From NCBI RefSeq assembly GCF_001941865.1, contig NZ_CP016162.1:1984001-2048000 (forward strand): 64,000 nt of DNA. Direction: 5' to 3'. The stretch is from Pseudomonas alcaliphila JAB1. GTDB lineage: Bacteria > Pseudomonadota > Gammaproteobacteria > Pseudomonadales > Pseudomonadaceae. Of this stretch, positions 6,560-16,535 are shown in pieces. How positions within the stretch are numbered: position 1 is the first letter of the stretch; every line of letters begins with the position of its first letter. The translations under genes and the position numbers were made by a program. Below the pieces are notes generated by a model, which saw only the letters and a program-made list of their open reading frames with translations, made no database searches and was not told the origin of the DNA.

Positions 6560-7851
6560 TGGAAGCACGTCACTGCCCGGCGCTGCTGATTGCTGCGCCG
6601 GCTTCGGGTCAGGGTAAGACCACCGTCACCGCCGCGCTGGCGCGCCTGCATACGCGTCAAGGGCGTCGGGTGCGGGTGTTCAAGTGCGGCCCGGACTTTC
6701 TCGATCCGATGATCCACGCCCGTGCCAGCGGCGCGCCGGTGTACCAGCTCGACCTGGCCATGGTGGGTGAGGCGGAGAGCCGCCGGCTGTTGTGGCAGGC
6801 CGCGGGCGAGGCCGATCTGATCCTGATCGAAGGGGTGATGGGTTTGTTCGACGGCAAACCGTCGGCGGCCGATCTGGCCCGTCACTTCGGCGTGCCGGTG
6901 CTGGGCGTGATCGACGGTGCGGCCATGGCCCAGACCTTTGGCGCCCTGGCTCATGGCCTGGCCACCTTCCAGCCGGATCTACCGTTTGCCGGAGTGCTCG
7001 GCAACCGCGTCGCCAGTACGCGCCATGGCGATATTCTGCGCGATGCCTTGCCATCGACCATTCGCTGGTTCGGCGCCTTGCCGCGCAGTGCCGCGGTGGA
7101 GTTGCCGAGTCGGCATCTGGGCCTGGTGCAGGCAGCTGAGCTGGCCGATCTGGATGCACGCCTGGACGCCGCCGCCGATGCCTTGGCGGCCAGCGCCGAT
7201 GTCGATCTACCACCGGCGGTGAGCTTCGCCGCGCCGCAGATCGACGAACCTGCGCCCTTGCTCAACGGTGTGCGCATCGGTGTGGCGCGCGATGCCGCGT
7301 TCGCCTTCCTTTATCAGGCCAATCTAGACCTGCTGCAGGCACTGGGGGCTGAGCTGCGCTATTTCTCGCCGCTGACCGATCAAGCGCTGCCGGACGTGGA
7401 CAGTCTCTACTTGCCTGGCGGTTATCCCGAGCTGTACCTGGCAGAGCTGGAGGGCAATCAGGCCATGGCTACGGCGATCCGTGCCCATCACCAGGTCGGC
7501 AAGCCACTGCTCGCCGAGTGTGGCGGCATGCTCTATTTGCTCGATGAGCTGCGCGACAAGCAGGGCGGCAGTGGCCGCATGCTGGGCCTGCTCAGCGGCA
7601 GTGCGGCTTTGCAGCCACGGCTGACGGCACTGGCCCTGCAGGAAGTGACGCTGCCGGAAGGCGAGTTGCGCGGCCACAGTTACCACCACTCGCGCCTGGA
7701 GAGTCCATTGCAGCCTCTGGCGCTCGGCCGCTGCCCGAACGGCAAGCCGGTGGCCGAGGCGGTGTATCGTTTGGGGCGACTCACGGCCAGCTATATCCAC
7801 TTCTATCTGCCGTCCAATCCGGAGGCGGCCGCTGCGCTGCTGCGTCCATGA
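6559..7851 (+). CDS. cobB: Cobyrinate a,c-diamide synthase
   Basis: ATP- and glutamine-dependent amidation of the a and c side chains of (hydrogeno)cobyrinate; CobB/CbiA family, 430 aa. The N-terminal domain has the P-loop APASGQGKTTV (residues 14-24) and later EGVMGLFDGK. The C-terminal class I amidotransferase domain has the nucleophile Cys 321 in LLAECGGMLYL and the His region GHSYHHSRLES. The ATG overlaps the cobO stop and the stop overlaps the bluB start by 4 nt, so translation is coupled at both ends. Confidence 0.96.
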   Translation: MEARHCPALLIAAPASGQGKTTVTAALARLHTRQGRRVRVFKCGPDFLDPMIHARASGAPVYQLDLAMVGEAESRRLLWQAAGEADLILIEGVMGLFDGKPSAADLARHFGVPVLGVIDGAAMAQTFGALAHGLATFQPDLPFAGVLGNRVASTRHGDILRDALPSTIRWFGALPRSAAVELPSRHLGLVQAAELADLDARLDAAADALAASADVDLPPAVSFAAPQIDEPAPLLNGVRIGVARDAAFAFLYQANLDLLQALGAELRYFSPLTDQALPDVDSLYLPGGYPELYLAELEGNQAMATAIRAHHQVGKPLLAECGGMLYLLDELRDKQGGSGRMLGLLSGSAALQPRLTALALQEVTLPEGELRGHSYHHSRLESPLQPLALGRCPNGKPVAEAVYRLGRLTASYIHFYLPSNPEAAAALLRP

Positions 7852-8501
7852 GCGAGCATGCCTTCACTCCAGCAGAGCGTGCGGCGGTGTACCGCGCCAT
7901 CGCCGAGCGCCGCGACATGCGCCACTTCACTGGCGGACAGGTGCCTGCCGAGGTGTTGGCGCGACTGCTCGAAGCGGCGCACCACGCGCCCAGCGTCGGC
8001 CTGATGCAGCCGTGGCGCTTCCTGCGTATCAGCGATCCGCAATTGCGTGAGGCGGCCCATGCGTTGGTGGAGGCGGAGCGCGTTCGCACCGCCGAAGCCC
8101 TGGGCGAGCGTTCGGATGAGTTCATGCGGCTCAAGGTCGAAGGCATCCGCGATTGCGCCGAGCTGCTGGCGGTGGCGCTGATGGAGGGGCGCGAGGCGCA
8201 TGTCTTCGGGCGACGCACGTTGCCGGAAATGGATATGGCTTCGGTGGCCTGCGCCATTCAGAATCTGTGGCTGGCCGCGCGGGCCGAAGGGCTGGGCCTG
8301 GGCTGGGTGTCGTTGTTCGACCCCGAGGCGCTGGCCGGGCTGCTGGACATGCCGGCTGGCAGCAAGCCGGTGGCGCTGCTGTGCCTGGGGCCGGTGCACG
8401 CCTTCTACGAGAAACCGATGCTGGTGGAAGAGGGCTGGGCCACGCCTCGGCCGCTGTCCGAATTGCTGTACCTGAATCGATGGGGATCCTCTGGTGAGTG
8501 A
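7848..8501 (+). CDS. bluB: 5,6-dimethylbenzimidazole synthase BluB
   Basis: Nitroreductase-fold flavoprotein that cleaves FMNH2 with oxygen to make DMB, the lower ligand of B12. Length 217 aa. Motifs of the family: RRDMRHFTGG near residue 22-31, LLEAAHHAPSVGLMQPWRF with the FMN-contacting residues, and GLGLGWVSLFDP toward the C-terminus. Its place among cobalamin genes distinguishes it from other nitroreductases. The start overlaps cobB. Presence of BluB means this operon can make DMB aerobically for use by the cobT product. Confidence 0.95.
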   Translation: MSEHAFTPAERAAVYRAIAERRDMRHFTGGQVPAEVLARLLEAAHHAPSVGLMQPWRFLRISDPQLREAAHALVEAERVRTAEALGERSDEFMRLKVEGIRDCAELLAVALMEGREAHVFGRRTLPEMDMASVACAIQNLWLAARAEGLGLGWVSLFDPEALAGLLDMPAGSKPVALLCLGPVHAFYEKPMLVEEGWATPRPLSELLYLNRWGSSGE

Positions 8502-8504
8502 ACG

Positions 8505-9413
8505 ATGAGCCTGGCGCTGATCACCTGTGCCGGCGTGGCGCTGGATGCCGTGCTGGGCGAGCCACGCCGCGCGCACCCGCTGGTGGCCTTTGGTCGCCTG
8601 GCGGGGCGCCTGGAGCAGCGCTTCAACCCGGCCGGCGGCGGCTGGCGCAGCCATGGTGTAACGGCCTGGTGCCTGGCGGTGCTGCCGCTGACCCTGCTTA
8701 CCTGGCTGTTGGCGCACCTGAGCTCGCTTGGCTGGGCGGTGGAGATCTTCGCTCTGTACTTCGCCCTTGGCCTGCGCAGCCTGTACGAGCACGCGCAGCC
8801 GGTGGCCCGCGCACTGCGTCTGGGCGACCTGGCCCTGGCGCGCGAGCGCGTCGGCTGGATGGTCAGCCGCAATACCGCCGAACTGGATGCCACCGGTGTG
8901 GCTCGCGCCGGCACCGAGTCGGTGCTGGAGAATGGCTCCGATGCGGTATTCGCCGCCTTGTTCTGGTTCATCGTCGCCGGTGCCCCCGGCGTCGTGCTGT
9001 ACCGCCTGAGCAATACCCTCGACGCCATGTGGGGTTACCGCAACGAACGCTTCGAGCGCTTTGGCTGGGCGGCGGCGAAGATCGATGACCTGCTCAATTA
9101 CATCCCGGCGCGCCTGGTGGCGCTGACCTATGCACTGCTTGGGCGTACGGCTCTGGCGCTGCGCTGCTGGCGTAGGCAGGCACCCTTGTGGGACAGTCCC
9201 AATGCCGGCCCGGTAATGGCGTCTGGCGCAGGCAGTTTGGGTGTAAGCCTGGGCGGCGCGGCGGAGTATCACGGCGAGCGGCATGAACGCCCGCAGTTGG
9301 GCGAAGGCCCGCCGCCGCAGGCACGGGATATCGAGCGGGCAATGAATCGGGTCGTCGCTGGCGTGGGTTTGTGGTTGGTGATTCTGACGCTGTGGGAGGT
9401 TTGGGTTGCTTGA
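8505..9413 (+). CDS. cobD: Adenosylcobinamide-phosphate synthase (CbiB/CobD)
   Basis: Membrane enzyme that joins adenosylcobyric acid to (R)-1-amino-2-propanol phosphate. Length 302 aa. The N-terminus has [20 protein letters not shown], the family signature. Membrane segments are visible around residues 50-80, 145-165, 200-215 and at the C-terminus. The central [27 protein letters not shown] and the later [17 protein letters not shown] match the CbiB family. Three bases separate it from bluB, and the next gene begins inside its last codons. Confidence 0.95.
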   Translation: MSLALITCAGVALDAVLGEPRRAHPLVAFGRLAGRLEQRFNPAGGGWRSHGVTAWCLAVLPLTLLTWLLAHLSSLGWAVEIFALYFALGLRSLYEHAQPVARALRLGDLALARERVGWMVSRNTAELDATGVARAGTESVLENGSDAVFAALFWFIVAGAPGVVLYRLSNTLDAMWGYRNERFERFGWAAAKIDDLLNYIPARLVALTYALLGRTALALRCWRRQAPLWDSPNAGPVMASGAGSLGVSLGGAAEYHGERHERPQLGEGPPPQARDIERAMNRVVAGVGLWLVILTLWEVWVA

Positions 9414-10416
9414 GCATGGAGGTCGACTGCGCGCCGCCGCGCAGCGCTACGGCATCCCCCTGGAGGACTGGCTGGATCTGTCCACCGGTGTCGCGCCCTA
9501 CGGCTGGGATCTGCCGGTTGTACCGGGGTCTGCCTGGGCGCGCCTGCCTGAGGCGGATGACGGCCTGGAGCAGGCGGCGCGCGACTACTACGGCGCCGTC
9601 AGCCTGCTGCCGGTAGCCGGTTCGCAAGCGGCGATCCAGACTCTGCCACGTCTGCGCCGCAATGCCAGCGTCGGCATCATCGCGCCCACTTACGCCGAGC
9701 ACGCCGCAGCCTGGCGTCGTGAAGGCCATCGTGTCACCAAACTCAGTGAGGGTTCGGTGCATCGCGCGCTGCCGCACCTGGATGTGTTGCTGGTGGTCAA
9801 CCCGAACAACCCGACCGGCCGCCTGATCGAGCCGGCCCGCCTACTTGACTGGCGCGATGAACTGGTCGAGCGCGGCGGCTGGCTGGTGGTCGACGAAGCC
9901 TTCATCGATTGCACGCCGGAGCACAGCCTGGCTGCCTACAGCGACATGCCGGGGCTGATCGTGCTGCGCTCGTTCGGCAAGTTCTTCGGCCTGGCCGGCC
10001 TGCGTCTGGGCTTCGTCCTGGCCGCGCAGGCACTGCTGGATGAGCTGGAAGCACTGCTCGGCCCCTGGGCCGTCAGTGGCCCGGCGCGCAGCGTGGCGCT
10101 CAGCTTGCTGGTCGATGGCGAAGGGCAGCGTCGCCAGCGTGAGCGCCTGCTGGCCGACGGCGAGCGCCTGGCGGCGCTGCTGCGCGACTGTGGCTTGCCG
10201 TCGACCGGTGGCTCGTCGCTGTTCCAGTTCTGCTGCACCCGTCGCGCCGTGCCCTGCGCCGAGCTGCTGGCGCGGCGCGGCATTCTGGTGCGGCTGTTCG
10301 CCGAGCTGGACAGCCTGCGCTTCGGCCTGCCGGCCGACGAATGTGGCTGGTTGCGTCTGGAGCAGGGGCTGCTTGAGTGCGCGCCGATGCTGGCGAACCT
10401 CGAGGAAACGCCCTGA
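9406..10416 (+). CDS. cobC: Threonine-phosphate decarboxylase (CobC, PLP enzyme)
   Basis: Aminotransferase-fold enzyme that decarboxylates threonine phosphate to aminopropanol phosphate, the substrate of the preceding gene product. Length 336 aa. It appears to start at TTG (9406), overlapping the cobD stop by 8 nt, giving the usual MLEHGGRL. Other motifs: [31 protein letters not shown], and the PLP Lys in [16 protein letters not shown]. The downstream in-frame ATG codons would remove conserved N-terminal residues. The stop overlaps the cobQ start (TGATG). Confidence 0.94.
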   Translation: MLEHGGRLRAAAQRYGIPLEDWLDLSTGVAPYGWDLPVVPGSAWARLPEADDGLEQAARDYYGAVSLLPVAGSQAAIQTLPRLRRNASVGIIAPTYAEHAAAWRREGHRVTKLSEGSVHRALPHLDVLLVVNPNNPTGRLIEPARLLDWRDELVERGGWLVVDEAFIDCTPEHSLAAYSDMPGLIVLRSFGKFFGLAGLRLGFVLAAQALLDELEALLGPWAVSGPARSVALSLLVDGEGQRRQRERLLADGERLAALLRDCGLPSTGGSSLFQFCCTRRAVPCAELLARRGILVRLFAELDSLRFGLPADECGWLRLEQGLLECAPMLANLEETP

Positions 10417-11867
10417 TGCCGACCTTGATGGTGCAGGGCACCACCTCCGACGCCGGCAAGAGCACGCTGGTGACGGCACTGTGCCGCTGGGCTCGGCGCC
10501 AGGGCATTTCCGTGGCACCGTTCAAACCACAGAACATGGCACTCAATTCCGCCGTGACCGCCGACGGCGGCGAGATCGGCCGCGCGCAGGCGGTGCAGGC
10601 ACAGGCCGCCGGCCTGGAGCCGCACACCGACATGAACCCGGTGCTGCTCAAGCCCAACAGCGACATGGGTGCCCAGGTGGTCATCCACGGTCGCGCCATC
10701 GGCAACATGCAGGCGCTGACCTATCACGGCTACAAGCCGGTGGCCATGGCGGCTGTGCTGGAGTCACACGCGCGCTTGCTCGAGCGTCATCAACTGGTGC
10801 TGGTCGAAGGCGCCGGCTCGCCCGCCGAGATCAACCTGCGCGCCGGCGACATCGCCAACATGGGCTTCGCCGAAGCGGTGGATTGCCCGGTGATTCTGAT
10901 TGCCGATATCGACAAGGGCGGCGTGTTCGCCCATCTGGTCGGCACCCTGGAACTGCTCAGCCCGAGCGAGCAGGCGCGTGTCCAGGGCTTCGTGATCAAT
11001 CGCTTTCGGGGTGACATCGCGTTGCTCAAACCGGGGTTGGACTGGCTCGAACAGCGTACCGGCAAGCCGGTGCTGGGCGTGTTGCCGTACCTGATGGATT
11101 TCCACCTGGAAGCCGAAGACGCCGTCGATACCCGTCAGCAGGCCAAGGACGAACAGGCCTTGCGCGTGGTGGTGCCGGTTCTGCCGCGTATCAGCAACCA
11201 CACCGATTTCGATCCGTTGCGCCTGCACCCACAGGTGCAGCTGACCTTCGTCGGGCCGGGGCAAGCCATTCTCCCGGCGGATCTGATCATCCTGCCTGGT
11301 TCCAAGAGCGTACGTGCCGACCTCGCGCGCCTGCGTGAGCAGGGCTGGGATGCAGCCATCACCCGCCACCTGCGCTACGGCGGCAAGGTTCTGGGTATCT
11401 GCGGTGGTCTGCAGATGCTCGGTCGGCAGATTCACGATCCGCACGGCCTGGAGGGTGTTGCCGGCAGCAGCGAAGGCCTCGGCCTGCTGGATTTCGAGAC
11501 GCTGCTGGAGCCGGAGAAGCAGCTGCGCAACGTACGCGGCCGGCTGTGTCTGGAACAGGCGGATGTCAGCGGTTACGAGATTCACGCCGGCGTCAGTCGT
11601 GGGGGCGGCCTCAATGGCGCCGTGCAGCTCGATGACGGCCGCAGTGACGGGGGCCTCAGCGCCGATGGGCAGGTGCTTGCTACTTACTTGCATGGCCTGT
11701 TCGAGCAACCCTCGGCGCTCGCCGCGTTGTTGCGCTGGGCCGGGCTGCGTGAGGTGCAGACGGTGGATTACCAGGCGCTGCGCGAGCGCGATATCGAACG
11801 CCTGGCCGATCAGGTGGAATTGCACCTGGATACCGAAAAACTCAAGGCGCTTTGCGGCCTGGGGTAG
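10416..11867 (+). CDS. cobQ: Cobyric acid synthase CobQ/CbiP
   Basis: Glutamine amidotransferase that amidates side chains b, d, e and g of adenosylcobyrinate diamide. Length 483 aa. N-terminal P-loop [14 protein letters not shown] (residues 5-18), then [14 protein letters not shown] and [11 protein letters not shown]. The C-terminal class I amidotransferase domain has LPGSKSV, the nucleophile Cys in [11 protein letters not shown], and a C-terminal His in YLHGLFEQ. The ATG overlaps the cobC stop; upstream in-frame starts lie inside cobC and were not used. Confidence 0.96.
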   Translation: MPTLMVQGTTSDAGKSTLVTALCRWARRQGISVAPFKPQNMALNSAVTADGGEIGRAQAVQAQAAGLEPHTDMNPVLLKPNSDMGAQVVIHGRAIGNMQALTYHGYKPVAMAAVLESHARLLERHQLVLVEGAGSPAEINLRAGDIANMGFAEAVDCPVILIADIDKGGVFAHLVGTLELLSPSEQARVQGFVINRFRGDIALLKPGLDWLEQRTGKPVLGVLPYLMDFHLEAEDAVDTRQQAKDEQALRVVVPVLPRISNHTDFDPLRLHPQVQLTFVGPGQAILPADLIILPGSKSVRADLARLREQGWDAAITRHLRYGGKVLGICGGLQMLGRQIHDPHGLEGVAGSSEGLGLLDFETLLEPEKQLRNVRGRLCLEQADVSGYEIHAGVSRGGGLNGAVQLDDGRSDGGLSADGQVLATYLHGLFEQPSALAALLRWAGLREVQTVDYQALRERDIERLADQVELHLDTEKLKALCGLG

Positions 11868-11895
11868 GGCGCGCGGCAGCCGCAGGTTTTGAAAT

Positions 11896-11912
11896 GGTGC
11901 GCACAGCGCACC
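11896..11912. repeat. Short hairpin between cobQ and cobU
   Basis: GGTGCG and CGCACC pair around a 5-nt loop, followed by CTACGGAG, which carries the ribosome binding site of cobU. This is the only gap of more than 50 bp inside the cob operon. It resembles a small Pseudomonas REP-type palindrome; an effect on translation of cobU is possible but unproven. Confidence 0.4.
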
Positions 11913-11925
11913 CTACGGAGTGAAG

Positions 11926-12447
11926 ATGCTTGAATTGATCCTCGGCGGTGCTCGTTCCGGCAAGAGCCGGCTGGCCGAGAAGCTGGCCGACGAGTCCGGG
12001 TTGGAGGTCGTCTACATCGCTACCAGCCAGCCGCTCGATGGCGAGATGAATGCGCGCGTTGCTCAGCATCGCGCACGTCGGCCTGCGCACTGGGCGTTGG
12101 TCGAGGAGCCAGTGGCGCTGGCCCGTGTGCTGCGTGAGCAGGCTGCGCCCGGCCGTTGCCTGCTGGTGGACTGCCTGACCCTGTGGCTGACCAATCTACT
12201 GATGCTGGAGGATTCGGCGCGGCTTGAGGCTGAGCGCGAGCTGTTGCTCGGCTGTGTGGATGCGTTGCCAGGACGCATCCTGTTGGTCAGCAACGAAACC
12301 GGGCTGGGCGTGGTGCCGCTGGGCGAGCTGACTCGCCGTTATGTCGATGAGGCCGGCTGGCTGCACCAGGCGCTGGCCGAGCGCAGCCAGCGTGTGCTGT
12401 TCACCGTGGCCGGGCTGCCCATGGTGCTCAAGGGGGATGCGTTATGA
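11926..12447 (+). CDS. cobU: Adenosylcobinamide kinase / guanylyltransferase (CobU/CobP)
   Basis: Bifunctional enzyme that phosphorylates adenosylcobinamide and transfers GMP to it, giving AdoCbi-GDP for CobS. Length 173 aa. N-terminal P-loop [15 protein letters not shown]. The segment VAQHRARRP holds the His expected to carry GMP. Then [14 protein letters not shown] (Walker B side) and [11 protein letters not shown] are characteristic. A GTG two codons upstream is possible; the ATG at 11926 lies 5 nt after GGAG. The stop overlaps cobT by 4 nt. Confidence 0.95.
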   Translation: MLELILGGARSGKSRLAEKLADESGLEVVYIATSQPLDGEMNARVAQHRARRPAHWALVEEPVALARVLREQAAPGRCLLVDCLTLWLTNLLMLEDSARLEAERELLLGCVDALPGRILLVSNETGLGVVPLGELTRRYVDEAGWLHQALAERSQRVLFTVAGLPMVLKGDAL

Positions 12448-13499
12448 GTCTGCAATGGTGGCAAGGGCCGTGTCAGCCGCTCGATCATGTTGCAAGGGCC
12501 AAGGCCGAAACGCGGCAACAGCAGTTGACCAAACCCACGGGTTCGCTCGGCCGCTTGGAAGCACTGGCTATTCACTTGGCAGCGCTGCAAGGGCGCGAGC
12601 GGCCGAGCCTGGACAAGCTGTCGATCGCCATCTTTGCCGGTGACCATGGCGTGGTGGCCGAGGGCATTTCCGCCTATCCGCAAGCGGTGACGGGGCAGAT
12701 GCTGGCCAACTTCGTCACTGGCGGTGCGGCGATCAGTGTGCTCGCGCGTCAGTTGGATGCGGCGCTCGAGGTGATCGACCTGGGTACTGCCGCACCCTTG
12801 CCGCCGCTGCCAGGCGTGCGTCATCTGCAGGTCGGTGCCGGTACGCAGAACTTCGCCCGTGATCCGGCCATGACCCTGGCCCAGGCGATGATTTGCCTGG
12901 AAGCTGGCCGCGACAGCATCCAACGCGCGCGTGCCGTTGGTTGTGATCTGTTCGTCGGTGGCGAGATGGGCATCGGCAATACCACTGCGGCGGCAGCGCT
13001 GGCCTGCTGGCTGTTGGATTGCCCGGCGAGCGAACTGGCAGGCCCCGGTACTGGATTGGATGGCGCGGGTGTGGCGCACAAGGCGCGGGTGATCGATGCC
13101 GCGTTGGCCCTGCACCGGGCGCAGATCGACGGGCCATTGCAGGCGCTGATCCACCTGGGCGGATTTGAGATCGCTGCACTCACCGGCGCCTACCTGGCCG
13201 CCGCGCAGCAAGGCATGGCGGTATTGGTCGATGGCTTTATCTGCAGCGTTGCGGCCTTGCTCGCCGTGCGCCTGAACCCTGGCTGCCGCGACTGGCTGCT
13301 GTTTGCCCATCACGGTGCCGAGCCCGGTCATGTGCGTGTGCTGCAGGCGCTGGAAGCGGAGCCGCTACTGGAGCTGGGCTTGCGTCTGGGTGAAGGCAGT
13401 GGTGCTGCATTGGCCGTGCCGTTGCTGCGCCTGGCCTGCGCCCTGCACGGACAGATGGCGACCTTCGCCGAAGCGGCCGTCGCCGAAAGGCCGAGCTGA
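12444..13499 (+). CDS. cobT: Nicotinate-nucleotide:dimethylbenzimidazole phosphoribosyltransferase
   Basis: Makes alpha-ribazole phosphate from NaMN and DMB. Length 351 aa. Diagnostic segments are [56 protein letters not shown], and the C-terminal [10 protein letters not shown] and [16 protein letters not shown] that includes the catalytic Glu. DMB is supplied by bluB and the product feeds the next gene and cobS. Coupled to cobU by ATGA overlap and to the phosphatase gene by TGATG overlap. Confidence 0.97.
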   Translation: MSLQWWQGPCQPLDHVARAKAETRQQQLTKPTGSLGRLEALAIHLAALQGRERPSLDKLSIAIFAGDHGVVAEGISAYPQAVTGQMLANFVTGGAAISVLARQLDAALEVIDLGTAAPLPPLPGVRHLQVGAGTQNFARDPAMTLAQAMICLEAGRDSIQRARAVGCDLFVGGEMGIGNTTAAAALACWLLDCPASELAGPGTGLDGAGVAHKARVIDAALALHRAQIDGPLQALIHLGGFEIAALTGAYLAAAQQGMAVLVDGFICSVAALLAVRLNPGCRDWLLFAHHGAEPGHVRVLQALEAEPLLELGLRLGEGSGAALAVPLLRLACALHGQMATFAEAAVAERPS

Positions 13500-14071
13500 T
13501 GCTGCATCTGGAATTGCTGCGTCACGGTGAAACCGAGCTGGGCGGTGGGCTGCGTGGCAGCCTGGATGATGCGCTGACCGAGCAGGGCTGGACGCAACTG
13601 CGCGGAGCGGTGCAGGACGCCGGCCCCTGGGATCGCCTGATCAGCTCGCCACTGCAGCGTTGCGCGCGCTTTGCCGAGGAAGTCGCGCTGGCCAATGCCT
13701 TGCCGCTGCACTACGAGGCGGATCTGCAAGAGCTGCATTTCGGTGATTGGGAAGGGCGCACTGCTGCCCAGCTGATGGACAGCGATGCTGAGGCGCTGGG
13801 TCGCTTCTGGGCCGATCCCTATGCGTTCACACCGCCTAATGGCGAGCCGTTGCTGCAGTTCGAAGCGCGTGTGCTGGCTGCCTTGCGGCGCTTGCAGCAG
13901 CGCCATGCGGGAGAGCGGCTGCTGTTGATCACTCACGGCGGTGTGATGCGCCTGCTGCTGGCGCGCGCGCGTGGCCTGCCACGCCAGGATCTGCTGCAGG
14001 TCAACGTCGGCTATGCCCAGCGTTTTCGTCTGAGCCTGGATGCCGATGGGCAACTGGCTGAGTTGCCATGA
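13499..14071 (+). CDS. cobC: Alpha-ribazole phosphatase (histidine phosphatase family)
   Basis: Removes phosphate from alpha-ribazole 5'-phosphate or from adenosylcobalamin phosphate in the nucleotide loop pathway. Length 190 aa. The histidine phosphatase motif LLRHGETELGG is at residues about 6-16. Other conserved features are SSPLQRCARFAE, ELHFGDWEGR with the acid residue, and the second His in LLITHGGVMRLLL. The name cobC is used for this enzyme in Salmonella, which conflicts with the decarboxylase name used for the gene at 9406. Overlaps cobT and cobS at both ends. Confidence 0.9.
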   Translation: MLHLELLRHGETELGGGLRGSLDDALTEQGWTQLRGAVQDAGPWDRLISSPLQRCARFAEEVALANALPLHYEADLQELHFGDWEGRTAAQLMDSDAEALGRFWADPYAFTPPNGEPLLQFEARVLAALRRLQQRHAGERLLLITHGGVMRLLLARARGLPRQDLLQVNVGYAQRFRLSLDADGQLAELP

Positions 14072-14799
14072 TCGCGTTGCTGATCGCCCTGCAGTTCCTC
14101 ACTCGTCTGCCGGTCAGCCTGCCGGGCATGCCCACCCCCGAGCAGGTGGGGCGCTCGCTGCTTTGGTACCCACTAGTGGGGCTGCTGCTCGGCCTGCTGC
14201 TGTGGGGCGCTCATCTGCTGTTGGGGCAGACACCGGCGTTATTGCAGGCGGCGATCATTCTGGCGTTGTGGGTGGGGTTGAGCGGCGGCCTGCATCTGGA
14301 CGGCCTGGCCGATACCGCTGATGCCTGGGTCGGCGGTTTCGGTGATCGCGAGCGCACTCTGACGATCATGAAGGACCCGCGCAGCGGTCCCATTGCGGTG
14401 GTAGTGCTGGTGCTGCTGTTACTGCTCAAGTTCGCCGCATTATTCACGCTCCTGCAGGTCGGACAGGGTATCTACCTGTTGCTGCTGCCCTGGCTGGGGC
14501 GCAGCCTGTTGCCGTTGCTGCTGGCAACCACGCCCTACGTGCGGGCCGGTGGGCTGGGTCAGGCCCTGGTCGATCATCTGCCACGCGGGCAACTGCCTTG
14601 GGTGCTGGGCGTGCATCTACTGGGCATGCTGCTGTTCGGCTGGGCGGGGCTGCTGGCGTTGGCCACGGCATTGCTGCTGTTCGTCTGGCTACGCCGCGCG
14701 TTGCTGCTACGCCTGGGTGGCACTACCGGAGATACCGCCGGTGCACTGGTCGAACTGGCCGAGTCCGCCGTGCTCCTGACGCTGGCCCTGAGTCTCTGA
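14068..14799 (+). CDS. cobS: Adenosylcobinamide-GDP ribazoletransferase (cobalamin synthase)
   Basis: Polytopic inner-membrane enzyme that joins AdoCbi-GDP with alpha-ribazole to give adenosylcobalamin, the last step. Length 243 aa. N-terminal ALQFLTRLPV, then the Mg-binding motif LHLDGLADTADAW and MKDPRSGPIAVVV, followed by several Leu-rich membrane helices. GGTTGDTAGALVELAE near the C-terminus is also conserved. Last gene of the cob operon; the start overlaps the phosphatase gene (ATGA). Confidence 0.96.
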   Translation: MIALLIALQFLTRLPVSLPGMPTPEQVGRSLLWYPLVGLLLGLLLWGAHLLLGQTPALLQAAIILALWVGLSGGLHLDGLADTADAWVGGFGDRERTLTIMKDPRSGPIAVVVLVLLLLLKFAALFTLLQVGQGIYLLLLPWLGRSLLPLLLATTPYVRAGGLGQALVDHLPRGQLPWVLGVHLLGMLLFGWAGLLALATALLLFVWLRRALLLRLGGTTGDTAGALVELAESAVLLTLALSL

Positions 14800-14855
14800 T
14801 CTCAACTGTTATGGCGAGGCGGTGGGCAACTGTATGAGTGCCAATCGCCGATGCG

Positions 14856-14865
14856 GGTATATACC
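14856..14865. promoter_or_regulatory. Palindrome GGTATATACC just before the MarR gene
   Basis: A perfect 10-bp palindrome ends 7 nt before the ATG I chose for the MarR gene. It could overlap a -10 element or be an autoregulatory operator. If translation began at the upstream ATG (14834) the palindrome would be coding, so its presence mildly favours the later start. Confidence 0.35.
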
Positions 14866-14872
14866 TGTATCC

Positions 14873-15277
14873 ATGTTGCCGACCTCCTGTCTCTGTACCC
14901 AACTGCGCCGCGCCAGCCGCGGTGTCACCCGCCGTTACGACGATGCCCTCGCGGCCGTCGGGCTCGGTGCTGCGCAGTTTTCCCTGTTGCGTCATGTGCA
15001 GCGGCTCGGTCAACCGAGCATTTCCCTGTTGGCTGAAGCCATGGGGCTCGATCGCAGCACGCTCGGGCGCAACCTGCGGGTGCTGGAGGAACAGGGGCTG
15101 GTGCAACTGGGAGAAGGGCGCGATTTGCGCGCTCGCGAGGTACGGCTCACAGAAGCCGGCCTGCAACGCATCGAACAGGCGCTGCCGCTGTGGGAACAGG
15201 TGCAGCGTGAACTCAATGCCCGGTTAGGCGCAGATCGTCGTGCCGAGCTGATGAGGCTGCTCGAAGAACTGGCCTGA
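14873..15277 (+). CDS. MarR family transcriptional regulator
   Basis: A 134-residue winged-helix regulator, probably controlling the adjacent MFS gene. The N-terminus MLPTSCLCTQLRRASRGVTR has two Cys close together (residues 6 and 8). The DNA-binding part is FSLLRHVQRLGQPSISLLAE, MGLDRSTLGRNLRVLEEQGL (recognition helix), and a wing with GRDLRAREVRLT. A GTG at 14822 and an ATG at 14834 are in frame and would add 17 or 13 residues. The MFS gene follows by 52 bp. The effector is unknown; the Cys pair leaves redox sensing open. Confidence 0.85.
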   Translation: MLPTSCLCTQLRRASRGVTRRYDDALAAVGLGAAQFSLLRHVQRLGQPSISLLAEAMGLDRSTLGRNLRVLEEQGLVQLGEGRDLRAREVRLTEAGLQRIEQALPLWEQVQRELNARLGADRRAELMRLLEELA

Positions 15278-15329
15278 TGGCCGCATCACTGCCTACACGG
15301 TCGCAGGCGACCGTCCGCTGGAGATACCG

Positions 15330-16535
15330 ATGACAACTGCATGGCGTTCAACCACCTGGCTGCTGCTCGGCGCATCGCTGATCCTGGCGCTGTCGCTCGG
15401 CACGCGCCATGGCTTCGGCCTGTTCCTGCCGCCGATGAGTGCGGAATTTGGCTGGGGCCGTGAGGTATTCGCCTTCGCCATCGCCCTGCAGAACCTGATC
15501 TGGGGTTTGGCCCAGCCGATCACCGGTGCGCTGGCCGACCGTTTCGGCGCGCGCAAGGCCATCGTCATCGGCGGCGTGCTCTACGTGCTGGGTCTGGTGT
15601 GCATGGGCATGGCCGACTCGCCGCTGTCGTTGTCGCTGAGCGCAGGTCTGTTGATCGGCATCGGTCTGTCCGGCACGTCGTTCTCGGTGATTCTCGGCGT
15701 GGTCGGTCGCGCCGTGCCGGTGGAAAAACGCAGCATGGCCATGGGCATTGCTGCGGCGGCCGGCTCCTTCGGTCAATTCGCCATGCTGCCGGGCACGCTC
15801 GGTCTGATCAGCTTGCTCGGCTGGTCGGCAGCACTGCTGGCCTTGGGGCTGCTGGTGGCATTGGTGATTCCGCTGGCGGCGATGATCAAGGAGACGCCAC
15901 CACCAGTGACCAATGGTCCGCAGCAGACGCTGGTCGAAGCGCTACGCGAGGCCACCAGCCATTCCGGTTTCTGGCTGCTGGCGCTGGGCTTTTTCGTCTG
16001 CGGCTTTCAGGTGGTATTCGTTGCCGTGCACCTGCCGGCCTATCTGGTCGATCACCACCTGCCGGCGTTGACCGGTACCACGGTGCTGGCGCTGGTCGGC
16101 CTGTTCAATATCTTCGGCACCTACATCGCCGGCTGGCTCGGCGGACGCATGTCCAAGCCGCGCCTGCTCAGTGCGCTGTATCTGCTGCGTGGGGTGGTGA
16201 TCACGCTGTTTTTGGTGGCACCGCTGACGCAGTGGAGTGCCTACCTGTTCGGTATCTCCATGGGCCTGCTGTGGCTGTCGACTGTGCCGCTGACCAACGG
16301 TACCGTGGCGACCCTGTTCGGCGTGCGCAACCTGTCGATGCTCGGCGGTATCGTCTTCCTGTTCCACCAGATCGGTTCCTTCCTCGGTGGCTGGCTGGGC
16401 GGCTACCTCTACGACACCACTGGCAGCTACGACCTGGTCTGGCAGATCTCCATTGGTCTGAGTGTGATGGCTGCCGCGCTGAACTGGCCGGTGCGTGAGG
16501 TGCCGGTGGCGCGGCTGCAAGGTGCGCCGGCGTGA
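15330..16535 (+). CDS. MFS transporter
   Basis: A 401-residue secondary carrier with 12 predicted membrane segments. N-terminal LGASLILALSLGTRHGFGLF leads into the first helix. The loop ALADRFGARKAIVIGG is the MFS signature between helices 2 and 3. GIGLSGTSFSVILGVVGRAVP follows. The second half begins after the cytoplasmic loop IKETPPPVTNG at about residue 190. The pattern resembles the oxalate/formate antiporter-like group of carboxylate carriers, but the substrate cannot be read from sequence. Preceded by a MarR gene and coupled to a small membrane peptide whose GTG overlaps its stop. Confidence 0.85.
   Translation: MTTAWRSTTWLLLGASLILALSLGTRHGFGLFLPPMSAEFGWGREVFAFAIALQNLIWGLAQPITGALADRFGARKAIVIGGVLYVLGLVCMGMADSPLSLSLSAGLLIGIGLSGTSFSVILGVVGRAVPVEKRSMAMGIAAAAGSFGQFAMLPGTLGLISLLGWSAALLALGLLVALVIPLAAMIKETPPPVTNGPQQTLVEALREATSHSGFWLLALGFFVCGFQVVFVAVHLPAYLVDHHLPALTGTTVLALVGLFNIFGTYIAGWLGGRMSKPRLLSALYLLRGVVITLFLVAPLTQWSAYLFGISMGLLWLSTVPLTNGTVATLFGVRNLSMLGGIVFLFHQIGSFLGGWLGGYLYDTTGSYDLVWQISIGLSVMAAALNWPVREVPVARLQGAPA

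Noticed and set aside
7803..9284. Minus-strand open frame of 493 codons across bluB-cobD
   Set aside because: Antisense to two well-supported cobalamin genes, rich in Gln, Arg and His as expected of an antisense frame.
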